From JAXGPP01 sp964436865 (GTDB lineage: Bacteria; Planctomycetota; Planctomycetia; Pirellulales; Thermoguttaceae), in NCBI GenBank assembly GCA_964436865.1, contig CAYTFK010000066.1:1-25049 (forward strand): a stretch of DNA of 25,049 nt, read 5' to 3'. The notes beneath the pieces were generated by a model, which saw nothing but the letters and a program-made list of their open reading frames with translations, was not told the origin of the DNA and did not search any database. Made by a program: the position numbers and the translations under genes. Within the stretch, counting starts at the first letter, position 1. Each line of letters begins with the position of its first letter. This document shows, one piece after another, positions 8,034 through 14,847 of the stretch.

Positions 8034-9458
8034 ATGAAACCGCTTCTGATCCCGCTCCTGCTGGCCCTCGCGCTCAGCGCATCCGCCTTCGCCGACCCGT
8101 CGCCCCGGATCACGCCCACCGTGCGACTCATCCAGCAAGTCGAACCGGCAGTAGTCGCCGTGTTCAGCGAGCAGGGCCAGGGAAAGCTCAGCAGCGGCTC
8201 CGGCGCGATCATCCACGAAGACGGTTACATACTCACGGCTGACCACGTAGTCCGCGACCGGCCGGGCTGGGTGCTCCTCGAAGATCGCCCCCCGGTGCGC
8301 TACCGGATGATCGGGCGATCGCCGGAAAAGGATCTGGCCGTAATCAAGATCGATGCCGCACAACCGCTGGCCAGAATCCCGCTCGGGCGCAGCCACGACC
8401 TGATGACGGGCGAGCCGATCCTCGCCGCCGGCAATCCCGGCGGACGGGGCATCGTCTTTTCCAGCGGTATTGTCAGCTCGCGCCAAGTTCTGCTGGGAAT
8501 GAATGCCCTGGTGATGAGCCAGTTCGCTTCCGATACCCGTGATCGCTACATCCTTTTCGACGCCGCCAGCAATCCGGGCAACTCGGGTGGGCCGCTGCTG
8601 AACGCCGAGGGCCGGCAGATCGGCGTCGTCTGTGGCAAATACAAAGAGGAGGAGAACGAAAACTTCGCCATCCCCGCCGATCGTGTCCGCCGCCACCTTC
8701 CCTCGATCGTCGCCGCCCAGGAACGTGGCGGGTTCTCGACCGGCATCCAGACCGATCCCCTGGCCGGCGAAGCCACGGTGGTCGCCGTGGCCGCCGAGTC
8801 GGTCGCCGCACGGGCGGGGGTGCAGCCGGGCGACGTGCTCGTCCAATTCGACGGCAAGCCGATCCGCGACGCCGCCGACTGGCACCTGCTGCTCGTCGGC
8901 CGAAAGCCGCAACAGTCCCTCGAACTGATCTACCGGCACGCCGAAGAGACGAAGACGGTCAGCCTCACCCTTGAGGATTACCCGCTTGCGTCAAGCGTGG
9001 CCGAAGATTGCAAATCACCCGGATTGCATTACGCGCTCTACACCGGCCGTTACACGGCGATGCCCGATTTTGCCACGCTCAAGCCCCAGGCCGAAGGTGC
9101 AACCGACCTGTTCCACGCCTCGAAGGTTGCCGGCGATCTCAAGGATGGCTACGCCCTTGTCTTCACCGGCTACGTGAAGATCCCGCGGACCGGCGTCTAC
9201 ACGCTTGGCGTTTCCTCCGACGACGGCAGCCGGCTCTACCTCCACGATGAATTGTTGCTGGACAACGACGGACCGCATCCGGCCCAGGAAATCACCCATG
9301 TGGTCCGTCTTTCCGAAGGCCTGCACCCCATCCGCGTCGAGTACACCGAGATCAGCGGCGGCGAGCAGTTGGAGGTCTATATCGAAGGCGAAGGCCTCAC
9401 CCGGCAAACCGTCCCCCCAGCAATGCTGTTTCGGGACGGAGAAAATGGTGAGGGATGA
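8034..9458 (+). CDS. Secreted HtrA-type trypsin protease with PDZ and PA14 domains
   Basis: 474-aa exported serine protease. The frame is open from 7917, but that would overlap the imuA promoter and place the signal peptide internally; ATG 8034 gives a classic signal peptide (MKPLLIPLLLALALSASAFA, then DPSP). Residues about 30-225 are a DegP/HtrA trypsin fold with triad His71 (TADHVV), Asp100 (EKDLAVIKID) and Ser184 (NPGNSGGP), all intact. Residues about 235-312 are one PDZ domain (AGVQPGDVLVQFDGKPI). Residues about 325-468 match a PA14/GLEYA-type beta-barrel (YVKIPRTGVYTLGVSSDDGSRLYL, then GLHPIRVEY), a module usually linked to carbohydrate or surface binding. It probably degrades or modifies proteins outside the cytoplasmic membrane, with the PA14 domain anchoring it to glycan. 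No clear ribosome-binding site or promoter was found upstream. Domain calls are firm; substrate is unknown. Confidence 0.88.
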   Translation: MKPLLIPLLLALALSASAFADPSPRITPTVRLIQQVEPAVVAVFSEQGQGKLSSGSGAIIHEDGYILTADHVVRDRPGWVLLEDRPPVRYRMIGRSPEKDLAVIKIDAAQPLARIPLGRSHDLMTGEPILAAGNPGGRGIVFSSGIVSSRQVLLGMNALVMSQFASDTRDRYILFDAASNPGNSGGPLLNAEGRQIGVVCGKYKEEENENFAIPADRVRRHLPSIVAAQERGGFSTGIQTDPLAGEATVVAVAAESVAARAGVQPGDVLVQFDGKPIRDAADWHLLLVGRKPQQSLELIYRHAEETKTVSLTLEDYPLASSVAEDCKSPGLHYALYTGRYTAMPDFATLKPQAEGATDLFHASKVAGDLKDGYALVFTGYVKIPRTGVYTLGVSSDDGSRLYLHDELLLDNDGPHPAQEITHVVRLSEGLHPIRVEYTEISGGEQLEVYIEGEGLTRQTVPPAMLFRDGENGEG

Positions 9459-9476
9459 ATACGGAACTGTCCCCGT
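9458..9476. repeat. Possible interspersed repeat scrap (GGAACTGTCCCC type)
   Basis: AATACGGAACTGTCCCCGT directly follows the HtrA-like stop codon and has short self-complementary ends (ACGG and CCGT). Elements with this GGAACTGTCCCC core are, from memory, common between genes in planctomycete and deltaproteobacterial genomes and are often linked to REP-associated transposases. Only one copy is in this window. Confidence 0.3.
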
Positions 9477-9513
9477 CAGCGCTCGATCGCGCTTCGCGCG
9501 CCGGCGAGCCACC

Positions 9514-10302
9514 TTACCTCAGCTCGCTTCCACCTTCATCGGCGGGGTCGAACTGGGTCACGAAGATGTCNNNNNNNNNNNNNNNNNNNNNNNNNNNNNN
9601 NNNNNNNNNNNNNNNNNNNNNNNNNNNNNNNNNNNNNNNNNNNNNNNNNNNNNNNNNNNNNNNNNNNNNNCGGATCGGTTCCGTGTCGCCGGCGCTGCCG
9701 AGGCGGATGCGGTCGGCCTCGATCCCCATCGAAATCAACAGATCCATCACATGCCGGCCGCGGGCGTATGCCAGGTCCCACTGGTCGTGATACGGCGAGT
9801 CGGCCGGCAGCGGCCGCCGCGAGGCATGGCCGATGATCTGGATCTTCTGCGGCTTGCCGACCATTCGCTCGGCGATCGACTTGAGGTTGCCTTGCTGGTT
9901 GGGCGAGAGCTCGGTTGACATTTCCTCGAAGTACACCGAGCCGCCCAGTCCAGCGCGGAAGCCGAGCGTGGGAATGTTGGCACGGCCGCCCAGCTTTCCC
10001 GCCGCGGCATCGTCATAGAGAATCGCGCTTGGCGTCGATTCGGGCGACTTGTCCTTTGTGCCGCGACTGCGGAACGGCGAACCCTCAGTGAACAAGCCTC
10101 TCTGCACCGCGCCGAGCGGCGACCAGTACGGGCTGAAGCGGTCGTGAATCGACTGCCGCACGGCCTCGGCATGCCCCTCGTTCCTCGCCGTTGCCAGGGC
10201 AAACATGATCACGAAGAACGACATCATGATCGTGATCATGTCGGCAAACGAGACCATCCATTCCGGAGCCCCTTCGGGTTTCTCTTCGACGCGTTTGGCC
10301 AT
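9514..10302 (-). CDS. motB: MotB-like stator protein with OmpA peptidoglycan-binding domain (interrupted by N gap)
   Basis: Stator subunit that couples ion flow to flagellar rotation and anchors the stator to peptidoglycan. The plug-end and membrane helix PEWMVSFADMITIMMSFFVIMFALA carries Asp21, equivalent to the ion-binding Asp32 of E. coli MotB. Residues about 135-210 are an OmpA-type domain (IQIIGHASRR, DLAYARGRHVMDLL, GIEADRIRLGSAGDTEPI). A run of exactly 100 N (9571-9670) then replaces the end of this domain, where the NRRVE-type motif should be. The sequence resumes in a plausible frame (DIFVTQFDPADEGGSELR, stop at 9514). True length is therefore uncertain; the 262-residue figure assumes the gap really is 100 bases. 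It starts nine bases after motA and is surely co-transcribed with it. Confidence 0.87.
   Translation of the reverse strand: MAKRVEEKPEGAPEWMVSFADMITIMMSFFVIMFALATARNEGHAEAVRQSIHDRFSPYWSPLGAVQRGLFTEGSPFRSRGTKDKSPESTPSAILYDDAAAGKLGGRANIPTLGFRAGLGGSVYFEEMSTELSPNQQGNLKSIAERMVGKPQKIQIIGHASRRPLPADSPYHDQWDLAYARGRHVMDLLISMGIEADRIRLGSAGDTEPIXXXXXXXXXXXXXXXXXXXXXXXXXXXXXXXXXXDIFVTQFDPADEGGSELR
9571..9670. other. Assembly gap of exactly 100 N
   Basis: One hundred consecutive undetermined bases. The round number is the usual placeholder for a scaffold join of unknown size, so the real distance may differ. It falls inside motB and is the only gap in the window. Confidence 0.98.
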
Positions 10303-10311
10303 TGAGACTCC

Positions 10312-11109
10312 TCACGCCGCGGCGGCAGTCGAGTGCCCCGAACTGCCCGTGTGCCGCAGCATCGGCGGCAGGAATGTCTCCAGCCGATGGCGGACGATCC
10401 GGGGATTGTCGCCGGCCTGGAGCGAGAGCACGCCGCAGAGGATCATCTCCTTGATCTTCTCTTCCTCGTGGCTCAGGAACGAGAGCTTCTCCGTCATCGG
10501 AATGCAGACCAGGTTGGCCATTACGGCGCCATACAGCGTGCCGATCAGGGCCACCGCCATCGACGGGCCGATCGTGTCGGGATTGTCCAGATTGCCGAGC
10601 ATCATGATCAGGCCCAGCAGCGTGGCGATCATGCCGAACGCCGGACCGCAACGCCCCACCAGCTCGAGTACCTTCTTGTTTTCCCGATGGCGGGCCGCCG
10701 CGGCCTCGATCTCGGTCCGCAGGATCTGTTCGATCGTCTCCGGCCGATTGCCGTCGATGGTGAGCTGGATGCCCAGTTCCAGCAACGGATGCTTGCACTC
10801 GGCCGCCTTCTGCTCCAGGGCCAACAGTCCGTTCTTCCGCGCCACTTCGGCCATCTCCACGATCTGATCGATGACCTCCTCGGGATCATCTGCCCGGTGG
10901 ACGAACAGTTTCCGCACCACGCGAAATACACGCAGCACCTGGTGCAGCGGGAAACCGACCATGACCACCGCCAAGGCGCCGCCGAACACCATCATGATGG
11001 CCGGCGGGTCGACGAACTCCATCAGGGCGACTTCCGACTCGCCGACAAACAGCACCCCCACCATCATGGAGAAGCCGATCAGGAGTCCCAGCGGAGTGCT
11101 TTTTTCCAT
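10312..11109 (-). CDS. motA: MotA-like flagellar stator protein
   Basis: 265-aa inner-membrane subunit that forms the ion channel with MotB and transmits torque to the rotor. Four membrane segments are visible at about 6-27, 33-53, 155-178 and 185-210, with the large cytoplasmic loop between the second and third. The loop contains the expected acidic/basic pattern (DGNRPETIEQILRTEIEAAAARH), and the third helix has the conserved GPAFGMIATLLGLI with its functional Pro. The start at 11109 is preceded by AGAGGGAG, rather close to the ATG. motB follows nine bases later. No flagellin, hook, basal-body or chemotaxis gene is visible nearby, so the pair is either a detached stator operon of a flagellum or serves another rotary/energised envelope machine; the flagellar reading is favoured by the sequence match. 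Confidence 0.92.
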   Translation of the reverse strand: MEKSTPLGLLIGFSMMVGVLFVGESEVALMEFVDPPAIMMVFGGALAVVMVGFPLHQVLRVFRVVRKLFVHRADDPEEVIDQIVEMAEVARKNGLLALEQKAAECKHPLLELGIQLTIDGNRPETIEQILRTEIEAAAARHRENKKVLELVGRCGPAFGMIATLLGLIMMLGNLDNPDTIGPSMAVALIGTLYGAVMANLVCIPMTEKLSFLSHEEEKIKEMILCGVLSLQAGDNPRIVRHRLETFLPPMLRHTGSSGHSTAAAA

Positions 11110-11508
11110 ACTCCCTCTGATCGGCAGAACCGGGTCCGGTTGCGCACCACCGCAACGGAAAATCGGGCCATATCGATTGAGGCGACTGTGCCGATTATGC
11201 GGACTGTGCCGGAAATAGGGTCTGCCGACGACCTGATCCGCAGCACTCGGGGGAGAACGACTTCAGCAGCCTCTCGCCAACTCGTCTCACTTCAACTACT
11301 TCCGCACAACGCAGGCGGCTCTTGCTTGCCGCACGATGCTTTCACGGCGCGCGGCGGCGTGGTAGCATTTTGCCAGGCGCCGCGGCGGGGCAAACCCCTG
11401 CTGTCGTGTAGCGAAAGGCGACTCTCTCCGTTGCGCCGGTGTTGAGTCACAGTGCGGCACACGCCACCCCCCGAGGTTCACGCGATCGCATTTGGTCTGG
11501 AGCGAAGC
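11110..11508. other. Divergent intergenic region between motA and the glycosidase-like pair
   Basis: A 399-base region without a credible gene; the longer open frames here are antisense shadows. It should hold both outward promoters, but no convincing -35/-10 pair was found for either side. It contains a degenerate 9-bp tandem repeat (11173-11217) and, at 11369-11394, TTTGCC and GGCAAA flanking a GC-rich self-complementary core that could fold as a hairpin in the leader of the downstream plus-strand gene. Confidence 0.6.
11173..11217. repeat. Degenerate 9-bp tandem repeat upstream of motA
   Basis: Five successive nonamers: TCGATTGAG, GCGACTGTG, CCGATTATG, CGGACTGTG, CCGGAAATA. The middle three are clearly related (consensus about CCGACTGTG), and GACTGTGCCG occurs twice exactly 18 bases apart (11184 and 11202). 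The 9-base phasing in an otherwise promoter-like position suggests a regulatory array or an unstable repeat. Confidence 0.45.
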
Positions 11509-13056
11509 ATGTTGAGACTCGTTTGCGGATGGTTGGTGGTATTCGGGATGCTCGGGCCGGCGGCGGCGGTCGACGTGTTGCCGAGCGGGGTCGAACCGGC
11601 GAAAGTGGAAGAGGTCCGCTACCTGGACTACGCCCGGCAGTGCGCCGATCTGGTCATTGCTCACGGGACGGACCGGTATGGGGAGGTGCGGTCGCCGTTG
11701 CTGGTGAGTATTCTCGATGTGCGGACGCGAGATTGCCCGCAGGAGGCCGCGGCACTGGATGAAGCTTGGCGGGTAACCCGCCGCGAACGAAGAAACCCGG
11801 CCGGGGCGAACCTCTACACCGACCAGCCGATGCTGCGAGCGCTCTACGCGTTGAGCCTTGCGACGGGGGACCGCCGATACGCGGCGGCGGCCGACGCTTC
11901 GGCCGGCTACACGATGACAAACCTGGTGGACGACAAAGGCTTGTTCTGGTGGGGCTGGCACCGCCACTACGACCTCTTCCGCGACGTGATGACCGGTCAT
12001 AACGGCGATTTCCATGAGATCCATATCCAGGCGGCGCTGTGGCCGGAGTTGTGGCGGGTGAACCCGGCGGCGGTGGCGCGGGAGATCGAGGCAGTCTGGC
12101 AGTGGCAGGTCATCGACAAGACCACCGGCGAATGCAACCGCCATGCCGACGGCCAGCGGGGTTGCGACTTCGCGATGAGCGGCGGCGAAATCCTCGCGGC
12201 GATGGCGTTCATGTATGGCCAGACGAAGGATAGCGCGTGGCTCGATCGGGCGAAGCTCGTGGCCGACTACTACTGGACGGCGAGACACCCGGCGACCGGC
12301 CTTACGCCGAACCGGCCGAACGCCGGCGCGGAGCGGTTCGACGGCGGGCATTTCGACACGTCGATCACCGCTTTCCTGTGCCGAGGGCTCTTCCTTGCCA
12401 CCGAGTGGAGCGGCGAACCGGCGTTCCGCGAGCAGGCGGTCGCCTATCTCAAGGCCTACGGCAAGTACGGTTACGATGCCAAGGCGAAGTCGTTTTGGGG
12501 AAGCCTCAAGCTCGACGGCACGCCGGTACCGGGGCCGCGGTCGATCGGCGACTACGCCCAATATGAACCGCGGGGACATATCGACCTGTGGCAGCCCTAC
12601 GCCGCCGGTTATGAACACGCGATCGCCACAGCGCTCGTGTACGCGCATGCCGCCGAGGCCACCGGGGACCAAGAGCTGCTCGCCACAGCAAAGCGGTGGG
12701 CGGAATCGATTCGAGAGCAGTTTCCGCCGCGAAGCGCGGTCGAGCATTCGTGGTACGGAGAGTATGCCCGCGAGTGGGCGCCGCACGGGACGTACGCCGG
12801 GTATTATGGGCAGACGATTTCGTTCCTGCTCGAGATGCACCGGGCGACGGGTGAGGCGCAGTACCTCGATTTCGCCCGGGAAGCGGCCCGGGAGAGCGTG
12901 GCGAAGCTGTATTACCAGGGCTTTTTGCGCGGGCATCCCTGCAAGCCGTATTATGAGGCGATGGATGGAGTCGGCTACCTGCTGACGGCCCTGGTCGAGT
13001 TGGACCAGGCGCTGACGAGGTCCGGCGCCGAGGATCTTTCGCCGGTCAACTGGTGA
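11509..13056 (+). CDS. Secreted six-hairpin (alpha/alpha barrel) glycosidase- or lyase-like protein
   Basis: 515-aa exported protein of probable carbohydrate-active function. The start chosen is ATG 11509, with GGAG six bases upstream and a good signal peptide (MLRLVCGWLVVFGMLGPAAA); the open frame begins earlier at 11452. The mature protein is built of repeated helical hairpins with aromatic turns, such as NLYTDQPMLRALYALSLATGD, GEILAAMAFMYGQTKDSAWLDRAKLVADYYW, TSITAFLCRGLFLATEW and GQTISFLLEMHRATGEAQYLDFA. This pattern is typical of (alpha/alpha)6-barrel glycoside hydrolases, epimerases and some polysaccharide lyases. I cannot assign a numbered family or a catalytic residue; conserved-looking acidic/His spots include HRHYDLFRD and GHNGDFHEIHI. 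The GH43-like gene follows 11 bases after its stop, so the two probably act on the same glycan. An AGE-type epimerase is less likely because the protein is exported. Confidence 0.7.
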   Translation: MLRLVCGWLVVFGMLGPAAAVDVLPSGVEPAKVEEVRYLDYARQCADLVIAHGTDRYGEVRSPLLVSILDVRTRDCPQEAAALDEAWRVTRRERRNPAGANLYTDQPMLRALYALSLATGDRRYAAAADASAGYTMTNLVDDKGLFWWGWHRHYDLFRDVMTGHNGDFHEIHIQAALWPELWRVNPAAVAREIEAVWQWQVIDKTTGECNRHADGQRGCDFAMSGGEILAAMAFMYGQTKDSAWLDRAKLVADYYWTARHPATGLTPNRPNAGAERFDGGHFDTSITAFLCRGLFLATEWSGEPAFREQAVAYLKAYGKYGYDAKAKSFWGSLKLDGTPVPGPRSIGDYAQYEPRGHIDLWQPYAAGYEHAIATALVYAHAAEATGDQELLATAKRWAESIREQFPPRSAVEHSWYGEYAREWAPHGTYAGYYGQTISFLLEMHRATGEAQYLDFAREAARESVAKLYYQGFLRGHPCKPYYEAMDGVGYLLTALVELDQALTRSGAEDLSPVNW

Positions 13057-13067
13057 GGAGCAAGCTG

Positions 13068-14012
13068 ATGAGCGTGGTAATGCGACTGGCGATCTGCACG
13101 GCGGTGGCGTGCTGCCTGGCGGCACAGGCTGGCGCGGCCGAGAAGGCTTATCTGTTCTCGTACTTCAAGGGGAACGGCGAGGACGGCCTGTACCTGGCCG
13201 CGAGCCATGACGGCCTGAAATGGACGCCGCTTAACGGCGACCGGCCGATTGTCAGGCCGGAAGTGGGACACCGACTGATGCGCGATCCGAGCATCGTCCG
13301 CGGACCGGATGGAACGTTTCACATGGTGTGGACCACCTCGTGGAACAACCGGGTCATCGGCTACGCCCATTCGCGCGATCTGGTCGAGTGGTCGCCGCAG
13401 CGGGCGATAGGAGTCATGGAGCATGAACCGTCGGCGCGGAATTGCTGGGCCCCGGAATTATTCTTCGACGAGCCTTCGGGTAGGTTCCTGATCTTCTGGG
13501 CAACAACTATTCCGGGCCGTTTTCCGTCGACTTTGGGGAGCAGCGAAGACCAATACAACCACCGCATTTACGCGACCACGACCAAGGACTTCGAGTCGTT
13601 CACGCCGGCGCAACTGTTTTTCGATCCGAGTCACAACGTGATCGACGCCTATCTCACCCGGTCGGGCGAGCGGTACGTGCTGTTCTACAAGGACGAGACG
13701 CTCAAGCCGCAACCGCGGAAGCTGATTCTGATGGCGACGGCGGAAAGGCCGGACGGGCCGTTTGAGGTGCAAGGCGAGCCGATCTCGGCGGAGGATTGGG
13801 TAGAGGGGCCGAGTGCACTCGAAGTGGCCGGGCGCTGGCTCGTGTACTACGACGCCTACCGGCGGGGCGGCTACGGCGCGGTGGCTTCGGCCGACCTAAC
13901 GAAGTGGGAGAACATCACCGAGCAGATCTCGATGCCCAAGGGGATGCGCCACGGGACGGCGTTTGAAGTGGATCCGGAGATTATTGAGCGACTCAAGGGG
14001 CTCGAACGGTAG
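13068..14012 (+). CDS. Secreted GH43-like five-bladed beta-propeller glycoside hydrolase
   Basis: 314-aa exported protein. The frame allows a GTG at 13053 overlapping the previous stop, but ATG 13068 has AGGAG seven bases upstream and gives a clean signal peptide (MSVVMRLAICTAVACCLAAQAGA). The body has propeller blade motifs: GLYLAASHDGLKW, RDPSIVRGPDGTFHMVWTT, IGYAHSRDLVEW, WAPELFFDEPSGRFLIFW and VASADLTKWENI. Candidate catalytic acids by position are Asp73 (MRDPS, base), Asp193 (VIDAY, pKa modulator) and Glu246 (WVEGPS, acid), and His295 near the end fits the metal/His site of the family. GH43 enzymes usually release arabinose, xylose or galactose units. The exact subfamily, or a related propeller family (GH32/62/117), cannot be settled by eye. 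Second gene of the plus-strand unit, convergent with the FlhA-like gene 40 bases downstream. Confidence 0.78.
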   Translation: MSVVMRLAICTAVACCLAAQAGAAEKAYLFSYFKGNGEDGLYLAASHDGLKWTPLNGDRPIVRPEVGHRLMRDPSIVRGPDGTFHMVWTTSWNNRVIGYAHSRDLVEWSPQRAIGVMEHEPSARNCWAPELFFDEPSGRFLIFWATTIPGRFPSTLGSSEDQYNHRIYATTTKDFESFTPAQLFFDPSHNVIDAYLTRSGERYVLFYKDETLKPQPRKLILMATAERPDGPFEVQGEPISAEDWVEGPSALEVAGRWLVYYDAYRRGGYGAVASADLTKWENITEQISMPKGMRHGTAFEVDPEIIERLKGLER

Positions 14013-14052
14013 GCACGATGCTTCAGCGGCCGTGAGCGAGCAGGCCGAGTCT

Positions 14053-14541
14053 TCACCCGGCCGCAGCGCGGCCACCTACGCCGGCCAGCGGGCCTTGATG
14101 GCGGGTGTGGGCAGCGGCGCGGATGATCTCGCCGTACTCTTGCCAGGCGGAGCCGAGGGCCGTGATGAGTTCTTCGATCACGCTGGCATCCTCTTCGACG
14201 ACGCGGCCGGCGATGCGATGGCCGTGGATTGAGACGGCATACGCCCGGTCGGCCAGAAGTGCATCATGGCGGATTCGGACGACCGGGCGATCGATTTCGG
14301 AGTAGCCGCGAAGCCGGGCCAGCAAGTCGGTGAGAAGACCCAGGTCTCGTTGGACGGCAGCGGCCAGATCCGAGCCGAAGTTGATCTCGACGACCTCCGG
14401 CAGCCAGGCGGCGGGGACGGCGGGCGATTCGCTCCTCGGGGGCCACCGTGCCGATACCCAGCGACATAGCGCCGCGAGGGAGCAAATCACACCCAGAACG
14501 ATCGGCAGATCGAATACCCAGTTGCCCATTGACTCGCACAC
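14053..14541 (-). CDS. Small membrane protein resembling a reduced FlhA/FHIPEP cytoplasmic domain
   Basis: 162 aa from GTG 14541, or 158 from ATG 14529; neither has a strong ribosome-binding site. Residues about 7-28 form one membrane segment (VFDLPIVLGVICSLAALCRW), followed by a short Pro-rich stretch. Residues about 47-115 follow the start of the FlhA export-gate cytoplasmic domain: VVEINFGSDLAAAV, a helical DLGLLTDLLARLRG, then VVRIRHDALLADRAYAVSIHGHRIA, which parallels the family's RIRDN-L-L-YRI-I-G-VA pattern. A helix (SVIEELITALGSAWQEYGEIIRAAA) recalls a later FlhA region, so the middle of that domain would be missing. The eight-helix membrane part of FlhA is also absent. It is the last gene after the kinase/regulator pair on the same strand. 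The C-terminal residues GGRAAAG come from a hairpin repeat. The FlhA kinship is my inference; function is unknown. Confidence 0.55.
   Translation of the reverse strand: MCESMGNWVFDLPIVLGVICSLAALCRWVSARWPPRSESPAVPAAWLPEVVEINFGSDLAAAVQRDLGLLTDLLARLRGYSEIDRPVVRIRHDALLADRAYAVSIHGHRIAGRVVEEDASVIEELITALGSAWQEYGEIIRAAAHTRHQGPLAGVGGRAAAG
14059..14073. repeat. Triloop hairpin at the 3' end of the FlhA-like gene
   Basis: GGCCGC-AGC-GCGGCC is a perfect 6-bp stem with a three-base loop lying inside the last codons before the TGA. It has the same architecture as the two hairpins in the imuB-dnaE2 gap. No T-run follows on either strand, so it is not an ordinary intrinsic terminator, although it sits between two convergent genes. 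Confidence 0.45.
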
Positions 14542-14847
14542 CCGGTTGGAGGCATACCGGCGCCGGCATGACAGAACGGCATGCCGGACAGATCACGCAC
14601 CGGCCACGATGAGAGGCCTGCAGGAGAAGCCTACCATGCCGGGCGGCAGCGGGTCGGCAAAGGTCGCGTGGTGGTGGGGTCGTAACGATCGGTGAGATTA
14701 GATGGTCTCTGCGGCCGCCGTATGATGTCGCTCGGCGACCGAACCATAAGGCGACGTGCTTACCGTTCGCAAGCGGTCGCCGTATGACTACGGCGATCTT
14801 GAAAAGCAGTCTGACTGCACCGGATGACGGCTGCCGCTTCGGCCCAA
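14542..14847. other. Structured intergenic region between the REC-GHKL gene and the FlhA-like gene
   Basis: 306 bases without a credible gene. The part nearest the upstream gene is rich in inverted repeats: TCGCCGTA-TGAC-TACGGCGA (14777-14796), CGGCGACCG (14733-14741) pairing with CGGTCGCCG (14774-14782), and a terminator-like hairpin at 14806-14818. CGCCGTATGA is directly repeated at 14716 and 14778. The rest (14542-14700) shows nothing I recognise. Confidence 0.55.
14802..14818 (-). terminator. Weak terminator-like hairpin after the REC-GHKL gene
   Basis: On the minus strand GCAGT-CAG-ACTGC is followed at once by TTTTC, 30 bases past the stop codon. The 5-bp stem is short, so termination may be partial and allow read-through to the FlhA-like gene. 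Confidence 0.35.

Noticed and set aside
11182..11199. GCCGATTA as a sigma28 (flagellar) -10 element near motA
   Set aside because: It is on the plus strand, pointing away from motA, and no TAAA-type -35 lies at the right distance.
11296..13125. Minus-strand frame of 609 codons, longer than the gene opposite it
   Set aside because: Arg/Pro/His-rich without domains; the plus strand here has a signal peptide, a ribosome-binding site and helical-repeat structure.
14701..14800. Possible tRNA or other known structured RNA in the hairpin-rich spacer
   Set aside because: No cloverleaf, anticodon arm or T-loop GTTCRAA could be fitted; the stems do not match any RNA family I recognise.
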